64,000 nucleotides of DNA, from the NCBI GenBank assembly GCA_963422285.2, contig CAXXJO010000001.1:1-64000 (forward strand), given 5' to 3'. The translations under genes were made by a program, and so were the position numbers. The notes beneath the pieces are model-generated. The model saw nothing but the letters and a program-made list of their open reading frames with translations, was not told where the DNA came from and searched no databases. Of this stretch, positions 31,840 through 41,502 are shown piece by piece; position 1 is the stretch's first letter; every line of letters begins with the position of its first letter. This stretch comes from VXYL01 sp963422285. GTDB taxonomy: Bacteria; Pseudomonadota; Gammaproteobacteria; Pseudomonadales; Azotimanducaceae.

Positions 31840-34527
31840 ATGGAAAATCGCATGAATCGGGCAATCCTGCTGGGCGCGGCGATGGCCGCCAGCTTCTCCG
31901 CCGCGGCCCAGGAACCAGCGGACGGAACGTCCGCGACGGAAACGTCCTCTGAGGAGAACTCGGCGGCGTCCACAGCGGTCGAGGAAATGGTGGTGCTGGG
32001 CCAGTACGTCCCCGCCGACAAGCGCATGACCTCCGAGGTCGCCAACATCCTCGACTACGAAGAACTGTCGCTGCTGACGGATACCAGCGTCGGTGGAGCA
32101 CTGTCGCGGATCACCGGCCTGAGCCTAGTGGGCGACAAGTACGTCTATGTGCGCGGCCTCGGCGAGCGCTATTCGTCTACGCTGTTGGACGGCACCCGCA
32201 TCTCATCTCCTGTGCCGTTCCAGAAAACGGTGCCGCTGGACATCGTTCCCACCAGCATCGTCCGCAACCTGCTGGTACAGAAAACCTTTTCGCCGGACCT
32301 GCCGGGCGATTTCAGCGGCGGCGCGGTGATGATCCGCACCCGCGCCACGCCAGAGAAAAACTACTTGGCGCTGAAGGCGTCGATCGCCGGCAACTCGGAA
32401 ACCACTGGCGGCGACGGCCTGTCGTACCGGGGCGGGTTGTCCGACAACTGGGGTTTCGACGACGGCACCCGACTGGTGCCGGACAACATCCGGGGCATGT
32501 CCAGCGAGGATTTCGAGGCCGTCGGCTGGCCAGACAGCGCCGCTTTGGGCGCCAGCTTCTCCAATTTCTGGGAAGTCCACGAGAAGCAGGAGATGAAACC
32601 AAACTCCACTGGCGACGGCGAGTTGGGGCTGCGCTACGACATCGGCAACGGCATGTCCGTCGGCCTGCTGGCGGCGGGCAAGTACGGCAACGCCTGGAAC
32701 AACCGCGACAAGGACTTTCGGCGCTACGAGTTCACCGGCGTCGACGGCGGCAGCACCCAGACCGTGGACTACAAGCAGTTCACCACCCGCCAGACCATCG
32801 ACTGGAGCGGCTTCGCCAACTTGGGCGTCGAGTTCAACAACGACCATTCGATTCGGGTCTCCCATGTGGTGCTTACCCAGACCGACGACGAAACCCAGCA
32901 GTTTCGGGGCTTGTCTAGCGAAGACGACGTCTCCGACGGGACCCAGGTGGTGAGCTACCGCTTCCAGTGGACGGAGAACTACATTCGCTCGACGCAGTTG
33001 AAAGGCGAACACTACTTCAATATCGGCGGCATCGATCAGATCAGCGTCGCTTGGCGCGCCGCGGACGGCGCCGCCACTCGGGCAGCACCGGATACCCGCA
33101 CCTACACCTACGCCGTCAACGCCCAGGGCTTGGAGGAAGCCGTGACGCCCAGCCGCCAAGCGGCCGGGGATCTGCGCGAAGTGTTCCAGGCGCCGGCCCG
33201 GGTATTCTCCGAATTGCGCGACGAGATCTCCGAATACGGCATCGATGCGGACATCCCGTTCTACCTGGGAGAAGTGGATCTGACCTTCAAGTTCGGCGGT
33301 TCGGACTACCAACGGGTGCGCACCAGCAGCGACCGCTTCTTTCGCTTCGACATCACATCCACCGCACCGTCCCACACCGCGCTGATGACGCCGTGGCAGC
33401 TATTCGGGCTGGACAACTGGGACAAGGGGCATCTGGACGTGCGCGACTTCTCTGCCGGCGCGGCGAACGCCAGCGGCATCTTTCCGTTCGCGGATTCCGG
33501 CGAGGAAACCACTTCCTACTACGTCGGCATCGACGCCCAGCTGACGCCGCGCATTCGCGCCGCCGCAGGCGTTCGCCAGGAGGATGCGACGCTGTTCGCC
33601 GACGCCTACGGAGGCAACACCTTGGCCGGCAACGGCAACGCGGTGAGCCAGGACTACTCGGATACCTTGCCGTCCGCCTCGCTGACCTTCGAGTTCGTCA
33701 ACGACATGCAGCTGCGCATCGCCTATTCCAGCACGCTGAACCGGCCTAGCCTGCTGGAGATCACCGGCACCACCATCCGCAATCCCGAGGATTCCAACCT
33801 CTACCGCGGCAACGTGTTCCTGCAGCCCGCCACGGTGGACAGCTGGGACGCCCGCTGGCAGTGGTACTTCGGCAGCGACGACAGCCTCTCCGTGGGCGTA
33901 TTCCAGAAGATGTTCGACAACCCCATCGAGATCGGCAAGGTGCAGGCCCAGAACGACATCTTCACTTGGTTCAACGGCGAAGAAGCAGAGCTCCAGGGCG
34001 TGGAAGTGGAAGTGCGCAAGGTGCTTGAAATCGGCCGCTGGCTGGGCTGGGGCGCGGCGTGGGACTTCTTCGCGCTGAACGCCAACATATCTCTCATCGA
34101 CTCCCAAGTGACGTTGTTCGGTCCGGACGAAACCGCCTCCGACGTACCGGTGACGGGCTCGCGCCAGATCGCCCGGCTGTTCGAGAACGAGCGCAATCTC
34201 ACCGGACAGTCCGATGTGCTGGGCAACCTGATCCTGAGCTACGCGGATCTAGGCCGTGGCCTGGAAGGTTCCCTGGCCTACAACTACACCGGCGAGCGCA
34301 TCGTGCTGGTGGGCGCCGAGAGCGCACCGAATATCGTCGAGGAAGCCCGAGGCCAGCTGAATTTGCTGGTGCGCTACGGCTTCGATCTGTTCGGCTACGA
34401 CGTGGAAGTCGAGTTCAAGGCCAAGAACCTGCTTGACGACGTGGAATGGACCCAGGGCGGCCTGCTCTACGAACGCTACAATCTCGGCGTCGGCTACAGC
34501 CTGGGCATCAAGGCGGCCACGCCCTAG
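31840..34527 (+). CDS. TonB-dependent outer-membrane receptor
   Basis: 895 residues; starts at 31840 (or 31852, MNRAILLGAAMAASFSAAAQ, a signal peptide). A short TonB-box-like EEMVVLGQ precedes the plug: LSLLTDTSVGGALSRITGLS, YVYVRGLGERYSSTLLDG and DIVPTSIVRNLLVQKTFSPD. Barrel strands follow, with the FEFVNDMQLRIAYSSTLNRP and late FKAKNLLDDVEW motifs. It begins 32 bases after the beta-helix lipoprotein, so the two probably form a SusD/SusC-like uptake pair. The substrate is unknown. Confidence 0.88.
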   Translation: MENRMNRAILLGAAMAASFSAAAQEPADGTSATETSSEENSAASTAVEEMVVLGQYVPADKRMTSEVANILDYEELSLLTDTSVGGALSRITGLSLVGDKYVYVRGLGERYSSTLLDGTRISSPVPFQKTVPLDIVPTSIVRNLLVQKTFSPDLPGDFSGGAVMIRTRATPEKNYLALKASIAGNSETTGGDGLSYRGGLSDNWGFDDGTRLVPDNIRGMSSEDFEAVGWPDSAALGASFSNFWEVHEKQEMKPNSTGDGELGLRYDIGNGMSVGLLAAGKYGNAWNNRDKDFRRYEFTGVDGGSTQTVDYKQFTTRQTIDWSGFANLGVEFNNDHSIRVSHVVLTQTDDETQQFRGLSSEDDVSDGTQVVSYRFQWTENYIRSTQLKGEHYFNIGGIDQISVAWRAADGAATRAAPDTRTYTYAVNAQGLEEAVTPSRQAAGDLREVFQAPARVFSELRDEISEYGIDADIPFYLGEVDLTFKFGGSDYQRVRTSSDRFFRFDITSTAPSHTALMTPWQLFGLDNWDKGHLDVRDFSAGAANASGIFPFADSGEETTSYYVGIDAQLTPRIRAAAGVRQEDATLFADAYGGNTLAGNGNAVSQDYSDTLPSASLTFEFVNDMQLRIAYSSTLNRPSLLEITGTTIRNPEDSNLYRGNVFLQPATVDSWDARWQWYFGSDDSLSVGVFQKMFDNPIEIGKVQAQNDIFTWFNGEEAELQGVEVEVRKVLEIGRWLGWGAAWDFFALNANISLIDSQVTLFGPDETASDVPVTGSRQIARLFENERNLTGQSDVLGNLILSYADLGRGLEGSLAYNYTGERIVLVGAESAPNIVEEARGQLNLLVRYGFDLFGYDVEVEFKAKNLLDDVEWTQGGLLYERYNLGVGYSLGIKAATP

Positions 34528-34543
34528 GCGTTGACCAGAACGA

Positions 34544-34573
34544 TCCCGCCCGTTGCAAATGCAACGGGCGGGA
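34544..34573 (+). terminator. Strong stem-loop after the TonB receptor
   Basis: TCCCGCCCGTTGCA and TGCAACGGGCGGGA form a perfect 14-bp stem with a 2-base loop, 17 bases after the stop. There is no run of T after it, so it may act as an RNA stabiliser or a bidirectional block between the convergent receptors. Confidence 0.55.
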
Positions 34574-34632
34574 CAAGCGCACACCGACCAATATCGGCGA
34601 AACGACAACCGACCGCTCAGACGGCTCCGTTA

Positions 34633-34672
34633 GGGGATGGAGAGCGGCCGTCCAAGGCCACCCTCCATCCCC
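34633..34672 (-). terminator. Inverted repeat after the second TonB receptor
   Basis: GGGGATGGAG and CTCCATCCCC form a 10-bp stem with a 20-base loop that contains a GGCC-rich inner pair, just downstream of the minus-strand receptor stop at 34688. A terminator is likely by position. Confidence 0.45.
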
Positions 34673-34687
34673 GCGCAGCTCCCTCGG

Positions 34688-37600
34688 CTAGAGGGAGATA
34701 TTGAAACGGGCGTACCACAGCGCCCCGCGCGGGTCGTGCAGCAAGGTTTCCATCGCGCCGAAGGTGAAAATCGGCGTCGGCATCGTATCGAAGATGTTGA
34801 TGCCGCCGACGGTGATCTTGGCCTCGTGCGCGTCATTCCCGAAAATGTCGGCGAACGTGTACGAGTACGTCGCATCGAAGTACACCTCGCTCGGCAGAAA
34901 GTCCGGGTTCCGGTTGTCGCCGGAGTCCTCGTAGACCTCGCCCACGTAGCGAGCCAGCAGCGTCGCGTTGTGGCTGCCCATGCTCCAGTTGAGGCGACCG
35001 TTGACCTTCCATTCGGGAATCGGCGGGATTTCCGGCACGGTGTCGTTGCGGTTGCCCGCTGCTTCGCACGGGGGCGCCTCCCCGATCAGCTTGTCTGCAA
35101 GCTCCTTGCCGCCATCGCCCGGACAGGTCGCATCCACTGCCGGCGACAGACGGTACTGGAACGACTGCACATAGGTTGCGGTCAAGCTCGCTACGAATGA
35201 ACCGTAGTCGCCGCCGATGACGGGAATCTCTTCCGCCTCGAACCGATACCGAGCGTCGAAATCGGCGCCCTTCCAGTTCATCGACGCTGCGTTGATGGCG
35301 CTTGTGAACACCTCGATGATCTCGCCCGAGATATTGCGGCGGATGCGGTCCGACTCGCAGTTCGCGCCGGCGCAGTTCGGAGCGATCCACTGGGCGCGGG
35401 TACCGCCGCCGGCAACGAACTGCTGGTAGCGGACGAAGTCCTGGTCGATCACTTGCGGTGCGCTGATTCGCGCCACCCGGTCGACGAAGTCGAACTCCGT
35501 GTAGTCGAAGCCGAGCGTGAGGTCGCCGTCGTCGAGCAGGCTGAACGTCGCGCCGACATTCCAGGTATCCGCCGTCTCCGGCGCGAGGTTCGGATTGCCG
35601 GAGAAGGTCTCCGTGCGGAACGTGCCTTCGTCCTCCTGGCAGTCCGGCGAAAGCTCGCAGGTGCGATCGGACATCGGCCGCAGGAACGACGATGCCGGCG
35701 TGAACTGGGTGGTCAGGGCGGGCGAACGGAAGGAGGTGCCATAGGAAGCGCGACTGGCCAGCCATTCGCGCGGCTGCCACCGCACGGAGACCTTGGGGTC
35801 GGTCGAGTTCAACGCGCCGCCCGAGTCCTCCCAACGCACCGCCAGTTGGACATCCAGAGCGCCAAGCATCTCGTTGTCGAAGGCAGGAATGGCGAATTCG
35901 ACGAATGCCGCTTCGGTGGTGCGACTGACATCGACGTCGAATCCACAAGCGTTCACCCAGCGATCGCAGGCATTGGCGATGTCGTTCTCGTCGCGGATGA
36001 CAGTCACATCGCGCCATTGGATGCCGAATGCCGTCGAGATCATGCCGGCCGGCAGCTCGAACAGATCGCCGGATACGACGAGGTCGATCACATCGAGGAT
36101 GTCTTCGTCGTAGTTGTTCGCATTGAACGAAATTTCGTCGATCACGAACTGGCTGATGTAGCCGGGGTCGCCAACGAAACCCGTCTCGGGATCCGGCAGG
36201 CGGGTGCGGGCGTTGCCGTCGCAGATTCGGTCTCCGCAGCGGAACATGCGGGTGGCGAACGGGTTGTAGTACTCGCCCTCGTTCAGTCCGAGCCTGCCAT
36301 AGATGCCATCGACCACGTTGGAGAATATCTCGTTCTGGTTCTCCGGGTCGGACCGGCCATGGGATTGGTGGGTATAGAACAATTCCCCGCTCCACGACGT
36401 GTTGGGGATATCCACGCGAACGCCGCCACGCCATTGGTAGTAGTAGTCCTCGCCGCTGGTGGCCGCGGAGCCGGCGCCGGTAGGGTGGTGCTGCGAAGGG
36501 ATCGGATCGAGCTTGCCTTGGATGCGGAAGCCAACGGGGTTCACGTCTTCGTTGAACGGTATGCCGCTGTTCGGATCGAAGGGATTCGGCGCGAGCACGA
36601 CCACGTTTGCGGGATCGCCGTGAGCACCCGCGTCGGGGATGCCGTCGCCGTTCGCGTCCCGAGCGGGAATCGGCGTACCGAACTTGTCGAACAGGAGAGC
36701 GCCGGTTCCGTCGACCGCCTGCTGCGCGAACAGCCGTTCCCCGTCGTCGATGGCGCCATTGCCGTTGAGATCGGCGAACGCGCGCCACGGGTTGCCCGGC
36801 AAGTCTCCGGGAATCGGGCCGAGATCGGAGAACCGGCCGCCCGGATTGGATGGCGAACCCCGCCCAAGGGCTTCGGAGTTGGCGAAGCTGAACTCGGCCT
36901 CGACGGTGATGTTGTCGGCAAGATCATGCGAGGCGAACGCCCAGCCGGTGTAGTGCTCGAGCTGGGTGTTGAAATCCCAGAACTCGCCGAACTCCAAGCG
37001 GCAGCGCTGCGAGCGCCCGTCCGCGCGGAACTCGGTGGGCCGCCCGGTCATGTGGTTTCGTTGGGCGTTGAGATTCGTGCCGCCAGGCCCGTTGTTGACT
37101 CCGCACCCGGGGTCCGCGAGCCGGATCGGGTCGCCGAGGGTGCCATCGGCATTCCGGGTCGGAACCGACCAGGTGCCGGGGTTGCCGGTGCTGGACGAGC
37201 CGTACTGCTTGTCGTTGTAGGCTGGCCGATCGCGCCACTTGAGCGTACCGCGATCGCGATACTCGAAGGCGGCGACCAGACGAGTCCGGTCCGTGCCGGT
37301 GCCGAGCTTCACCTGCCACTGGTTCTCATCGTAGTCGCCGGAGTCCTGCTGCGGTCGCATCGTCCATGCTTCCACCGCGAAGCCTTCGAAACTGGTGTCC
37401 GGTATGAAGTTGACCACGCCGGCCACCGCGTCCGAACCGTAGATAGCCGAGGCGCCGTCCTTCACGGTTTCGATCCGGCCAATGGCGATCTGCGGCAAGA
37501 GGTTGTTGACGTTCTGCGTCAGCGTCCGGCGGCCGTTGATGAGCGTGAGCGTGGCGCCGGAACCGAGGCCGCGGAGATTCGCTTGGCTGGCGAGACCTTC

Positions 37601-37911
37601 CTGGAAGATGCGGGCGGTCGTGTTCGTCACGAACACCGTGCCGTAGTTGAAAGTCTGGTTCTTCATGATGTCGCCCATGTTCGCCGCGCCCTGTTCGGCG
37701 ATGTCCACCGCGTCGACGATGTTGAGCGGGTTGGCGAGATCGAAGCTCTCCTTACGCTTGATATAGGAGCCGGTGACGACCACCTCCTCGATTTGGGCAC
37801 CGCCGGCCGACTCCTGAGCCGCCGGAGCGAGTGCGGTTGCGGTCAGGGCGAATGCGGCAAGAACGCCAACCGCCCCCCCCCCCCCCCTTCATCAGTGAAA
37901 CGTCGCTTCAT
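34688..37911 (-). pseudogene. TonB-dependent receptor, out of frame at a 15-base G tract (possibly phase-variable)
   Basis: A GGAGGCAGC site precedes an ATG at 37911 that reads MKRRFTDE, then a run of 15 G, and stops 10 codons after it. With one base more or two fewer the frame becomes VGVLAAFALTATALAPAAQE, a complete signal peptide, then EEVVVTGSYIKRKESFD, the TonB box. From there about 1030 codons are fully open: plug blocks ANLRGLGSGATLTLINGRR and RIETVKDGASAIYGSDAVAG, then a long barrel ending LWYARFNISL. It would import a ligand across the outer membrane. The open downstream frame argues for switching or a homopolymer miscount, not decay. Confidence 0.85.
37873..37887 (-). repeat. Poly-G (15) tract inside the signal peptide of a TonB receptor
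   Basis: Fifteen consecutive C on the plus strand (G on the coding strand) begin after the eighth codon. In this length the receptor is OFF; 13 or 16 would be ON. Such tracts change length by slipped-strand mispairing in phase-variable surface genes. Confidence 0.8.
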
Positions 37912-38060
37912 GCTGCCTCCTCTATGGTCTTGCACGTATTGCGAAGCTGAAGTGTCCAGCAGGCCGTCTGCTCGCGGGGTGCCTTCCGACTATCGCTTCG
38001 CCGTGAAGCAACGCCGCTAGGCTTGCGACCTGCCGCCTTGACGGATATTACAAACTGTTT

Positions 38061-38122
38061 CGACTTTTGCAACATTCGACTTTTGCAACATTCGACTTTT
38101 GCAACATTCGACTTTTGCAACA
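38061..38122. repeat. 16-bp unit repeated four times
   Basis: The unit CGACTTTTGCAACATT recurs without spacers at 38061, 38077, 38093 and 38109 (last copy incomplete), in an AT-rich island. Each contains TTGCAA. It lies about 150 bases upstream of the minus-strand TonB receptor start, so it could bind a regulator or set promoter spacing. Confidence 0.85.
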
Positions 38123-38139
38123 TCGGCTCCATGGACGCG

Positions 38140-38620
38140 GCACTGCCCGATATCGCCAGCAGGCGAACGAGGGCGCAGTCGCCCACGGGCGTCGTGGCTC
38201 TGCTGTTCGAAGCTCGTGGCCGTTCGAAGCTCATGTCCTTGACGACGGCCGGCGGCGCCTTGTCATGGAGACTGATGGCGCCGACTGTCGCCGTGCCCAG
38301 GGAATCGCAGTCGAACAGCGACGGCAGCCGGTAGGCATACTGGACATCCGCCGTGTCGAAGTCGTCGATGTGCCGGCAGACCACCTGCCGGACGTTCGCC
38401 AGCGGCAGCGTCGCACGGAAGCCGGAGTCGCGCCAAAGCGGACGTTGGAGCCCAGTTGCAGAACAGAATCCGGCGCGATCTGGGCGATCTCCGCAGCACC
38501 GTGTTGGCGCTGGTCGGCGACGGCGCACAATCCAGCGCCGCGGCGCAGCCGATGGAGCTGCTTGCACACGGCCCTGAGATATGCGTTAGACTCGCTGACA
38601 CAGGGCTCGACGGGCGAGCC
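38140..38620 (-). pseudogene. Possible decayed minus-strand gene, family not recognised
   Basis: Protein-like stretches appear in two frames: QLHRLRRGAGLCAVADQRQH and IAPDSVLQLGSNVRFGAT in one, then FRATLPLANVRQVVCRHIDD and YRLPSLFDCDSLGTATVG in another, with GC-rich third positions. They join with a one-base shift near 38420. No start and no family can be given. Otherwise 38123-38660 holds no gene; the thiolase promoter must be near 38600. Confidence 0.25.
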
Positions 38621-38660
38621 GCTGCTCCAACGCTTACTCTGAACCAGAGGGGGAAAACGA

Positions 38661-39851
38661 ATGGCTGCACGAGAAGTCGTAGTCGTAGACAGTGTCCGCA
38701 CCGGGCTGGCCAAGGCCCACCGCGGCAGCTTCAACCTGACGCGTTCCGATGACATGCTGGCGCATTGCATCGACGCGCTGCTCGACAGGAATCCCGACAT
38801 CGCGCCGGCAGAAGTGGAGGACGTCGTCGTCGGCGCTGCCAACCACACCGGCGAGCAGGACGGCAACTTGGCGCGGCTGGCTGTGGTGCTGTCGAAGCTG
38901 CCGATCACCGCCGCCGGGATGACCATCAACCGCTTCTGCTCCTCCGGGCTGCAATCCATCGCCATCGCGTCGAACCAGATCGCCTCCGGGCAGACGGAGA
39001 TCGCCATGGCCGGCGGCGTGGACTCCATCTCCATGGGCGCTCGCCAGCAGCCGGGCAAGTCCAAGCGCAACCAGCGCCTGCTCGACGAGAAGCCGGAGAT
39101 ATTCATGGCCATGGGCAACACCGCCGAAGTGGTGGCGCGGCGCTACCAGGTGACCCGCGAGATGCAGGACGAGTACGCTCTGCAGAGCCAGCTGCGCTAC
39201 GCCAAGGCGGAATCCACCGGCTTGATCGGCGACGAGATCGTGCCGATGACCGTGACGATGAAGAAGGTGGACAAGCAGACTGGCGAGGAGAGCCTCGTCG
39301 AGGCTACCGTCGACAGGGACGAATGCAACCGCCCCACCACCACCCTGGAAGGGCTGGCGGGCCTGCCGCCGGCGTTCGAGGAAGACGGCACGGTGACTGC
39401 GGGCAACGCTTCCCAACTCTCCGACGGTGCCTCCATGACCCTGCTGATGAGCGCCGAACGCGCCAACCAGCTCGGCATCGAGCCCATGGGCGTCTATCGC
39501 GGCTTCACTGTCGCGGCCTGCGAGCCGGACGAAATGGGCATCGGGCCGGTGTTCGCGATCCCGCGGCTGCTGGAGAACGCCGGTCTGCGCCAGGACGACA
39601 TCGATCTGTGGGAACTGAACGAGGCGTTCGCCTCCCAGTGCGTGTACTGCCGCAACGAGTTGGACCTCGACAACGAGAAGTACAACGTCAATGGCGGCAG
39701 CATCTCCATCGGCCATCCGTTCGGCATGACCGGGTCGCGCTGCACGGGCACGATCCTGCGCGAGCTGGAACGGCGCGACAAGCGCTACGGCGTGGTGACG
39801 ATGTGCATCGGCGGCGGCCAAGGCGCGGCGGGACTGTTCGAGCGCGCCTGA
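38661..39851 (+). CDS. Acetyl-CoA acetyltransferase / 3-ketoacyl-CoA thiolase
   Basis: 396 residues, preceded by GAGGGGGAAA. The acyl-accepting Cys93 is in TINRFCSSGLQSIAIASNQI, the catalytic His in GHPFGMTGSRC near 350, and the second Cys in MCIGGGQGAAGLFE near 382. Length and motifs match thiolase family enzymes that cleave 3-ketoacyl-CoA in beta-oxidation or condense acetyl-CoA. It is monocistronic, with a strong terminator after it. The presence of two nearby crotonases fits fatty-acid catabolism. Confidence 0.92.
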   Translation: MAAREVVVVDSVRTGLAKAHRGSFNLTRSDDMLAHCIDALLDRNPDIAPAEVEDVVVGAANHTGEQDGNLARLAVVLSKLPITAAGMTINRFCSSGLQSIAIASNQIASGQTEIAMAGGVDSISMGARQQPGKSKRNQRLLDEKPEIFMAMGNTAEVVARRYQVTREMQDEYALQSQLRYAKAESTGLIGDEIVPMTVTMKKVDKQTGEESLVEATVDRDECNRPTTTLEGLAGLPPAFEEDGTVTAGNASQLSDGASMTLLMSAERANQLGIEPMGVYRGFTVAACEPDEMGIGPVFAIPRLLENAGLRQDDIDLWELNEAFASQCVYCRNELDLDNEKYNVNGGSISIGHPFGMTGSRCTGTILRELERRDKRYGVVTMCIGGGQGAAGLFERA

Positions 39852-39890
39852 GCGCCCAACCGTTGTCGCGAGCCACCTCGGTTCGCACGT

Positions 39891-39931
39891 GGCAACGGCG
39901 GGATCGGCGGCCGATCCCGCCGTTGCCTTTT
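39891..39931 (+). terminator. Rho-independent terminator after the thiolase
   Basis: GCAACGGCGGGATCGG and CCGATCCCGCCGTTGC pair in an almost loopless, very stable stem, followed by CTTTTGAT, 40 bases after the stop. Confidence 0.8.
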
Positions 39932-39997
39932 GATACCGCCCGGCTGTCCGGCCGGCGGCGCGAACTCGTCGCTGGCCGGATTCGGAAGCCAAGCGAT

Positions 39998-40594
39998 ATG
40001 GGATACGGTGTTCGCACAGGGCTGAAACCGGCGCATGCTTGCGTCGCGGTCGTCGTTGTCGTGCTGTCCCATGCTTCGCGGAGCTGGGCGGAAACGCAGG
40101 CGCGGCCAGCAAGCGCAGCGCCCGATGCGTCCGAGCTTGCCCGTAAGGCTGCCGACAATCCCTACGCCACCCGGAGCAACGAGCAGTTCATTAAGGTGAC
40201 TGCTGCCTGGGAGCAGCTAGATCGCGTCGAGCGGCGCTGGTTCTTCGCCGAAATGCGCAAGCGCATGGCCAGCGACGGCCCGCGCATGCATACCCGGATG
40301 CGCACCGAGGTGCGTTTCGGCCGAGTGTTCCGCAACTCCGAGGGCTCGGTGGTGCGCATCAAGGCAGTACGGGCAGTGTCGAGCCCGCATCCCGCCGGTC
40401 GGGGCGAGCGAACGTCTGAAATTCCCGCCAAGGAATACGGGCTGGGCTTCGAGCGGCGGCGGCAGGAATCGCGCCAACAGTCCGAGGCCGATGCAGCGGC
40501 TCCCGCGACGCCGACCATTCCAGTCAAGACCTCGGCGTCGGATGTACGCGACAGCTCGATCCCGCTACGCCTCCGAGGCCAACCCCTGCCATGA
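39998..40594 (+). CDS. Secreted hypothetical protein in the OmpR/EnvZ operon
   Basis: 198 residues. MGYGVRTGLKPAHACVAVVV plus LSHASRSWAET is a signal peptide with a likely cut after SWA. The mature part contains a conserved-looking helix block, NPYATRSNEQFIKVTAAWEQ then LDRVERRWFFAEMRKRMASD, and a Ser/Pro/Arg-rich tail. I do not recognise a family. Its stop overlaps the ATG of the response regulator, so it is probably a periplasmic protein produced with the two-component system, perhaps an accessory sensor. Confidence 0.6.
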   Translation: MGYGVRTGLKPAHACVAVVVVVLSHASRSWAETQARPASAAPDASELARKAADNPYATRSNEQFIKVTAAWEQLDRVERRWFFAEMRKRMASDGPRMHTRMRTEVRFGRVFRNSEGSVVRIKAVRAVSSPHPAGRGERTSEIPAKEYGLGFERRRQESRQQSEADAAAPATPTIPVKTSASDVRDSSIPLRLRGQPLP

Positions 40595-41289
40595 GCAATC
40601 GCGACCGGCTGCTTGTGGTCGATGACGATCCCGAGCTGCGGGAGCTGATTACCGCCTATCTCGAAAAGCAGGGCTACGACATCGTCGCCGTAGAGGACGG
40701 CCCCGCCATGGATCAAACCCTCGCCCGGGGCGGGATCGATCTCGTCATCCTCGATCTCATGCTGCCCGGCGAGGACGGCCTCTCCATCGCCAAGCGGCTG
40801 AAGCGGGAGACCGACCTGCCCATCATCATCGTTTCCGCCCAGGGCGAGGATGTCGACCGTATCGTCGGTCTCGAAGTAGGCGCCGACGACTACATCTCCA
40901 AGCCGTTCAACCCGCGCGAGCTGCTCGCTCGCGTTCGCGCCGTGATGCGACGCTTCAAAAATCCGAGATTGGACACCGTGCCAGTGGTGGAATTCGGCAA
41001 CTTCCGCCTGGACTTGAATGCCCATCGCCTATCCCGGGACGACGAGACGGTATCGCTGACCTCCGGCGAATTCGATCTGCTGGCCATCTTCGTCCGCCAT
41101 CCGAACAAAGTCCTGGACCGAGACCGCATCCTCGACCTGCTAACCGGCACGGAACGCTCGCCCTTTGATCGCAGCATCGACGTGCGCATCACTCGCCTGC
41201 GCAGCAAGATCGAACCGGACCCCGCCTCGCCGGCGTTCATCCGCACGGTCTGGGGCAAGGGCTACATGTTCTGTCCCGACGCGGTTTGA
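40591..41289 (+). CDS. OmpR-type response regulator
   Basis: 232 residues. The receiver domain has the acidic pocket LLVVDDDPE and phospho-acceptor Asp55 in LVILDLMLPGEDG, with the conserved Lys in DYISKPFNPRELLARV near 105. The C-terminal winged helix is shown by LTSGEFDLLAIFVRHPNKVL, RSPFDRSIDVRITRLRSKIE and RTVWGKGYMF. This is the OmpR/PhoB subfamily. It overlaps the secreted protein gene upstream and is followed by a histidine kinase after about 210 bases. Confidence 0.92.
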   Translation: MSNRDRLLVVDDDPELRELITAYLEKQGYDIVAVEDGPAMDQTLARGGIDLVILDLMLPGEDGLSIAKRLKRETDLPIIIVSAQGEDVDRIVGLEVGADDYISKPFNPRELLARVRAVMRRFKNPRLDTVPVVEFGNFRLDLNAHRLSRDDETVSLTSGEFDLLAIFVRHPNKVLDRDRILDLLTGTERSPFDRSIDVRITRLRSKIEPDPASPAFIRTVWGKGYMFCPDAV

Positions 41290-41502
41290 ACCCGCACTGG
41301 GCCGGGCCAACATGGTTTCGTTGATGGAACTTGCCAAGCGGCGGCTGTCATGGAACATGGGCTGAACGTTGCGCCGGATCGTTCGTTCCATCGGTACGCT
41401 TCGTTCCCGGACAACGCGGTCCCGATACTGTGGAGGTAACCGGCAGCCGCGGACAACGAGGCCGGCAAGGCATTGCGGACCTGCCCGATTGACCGCGTTG
41501 GC

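Noticed and set aside
38061..38122. CRISPR array
   Set aside because: The 16-base units are contiguous with no spacers and too short for repeats.
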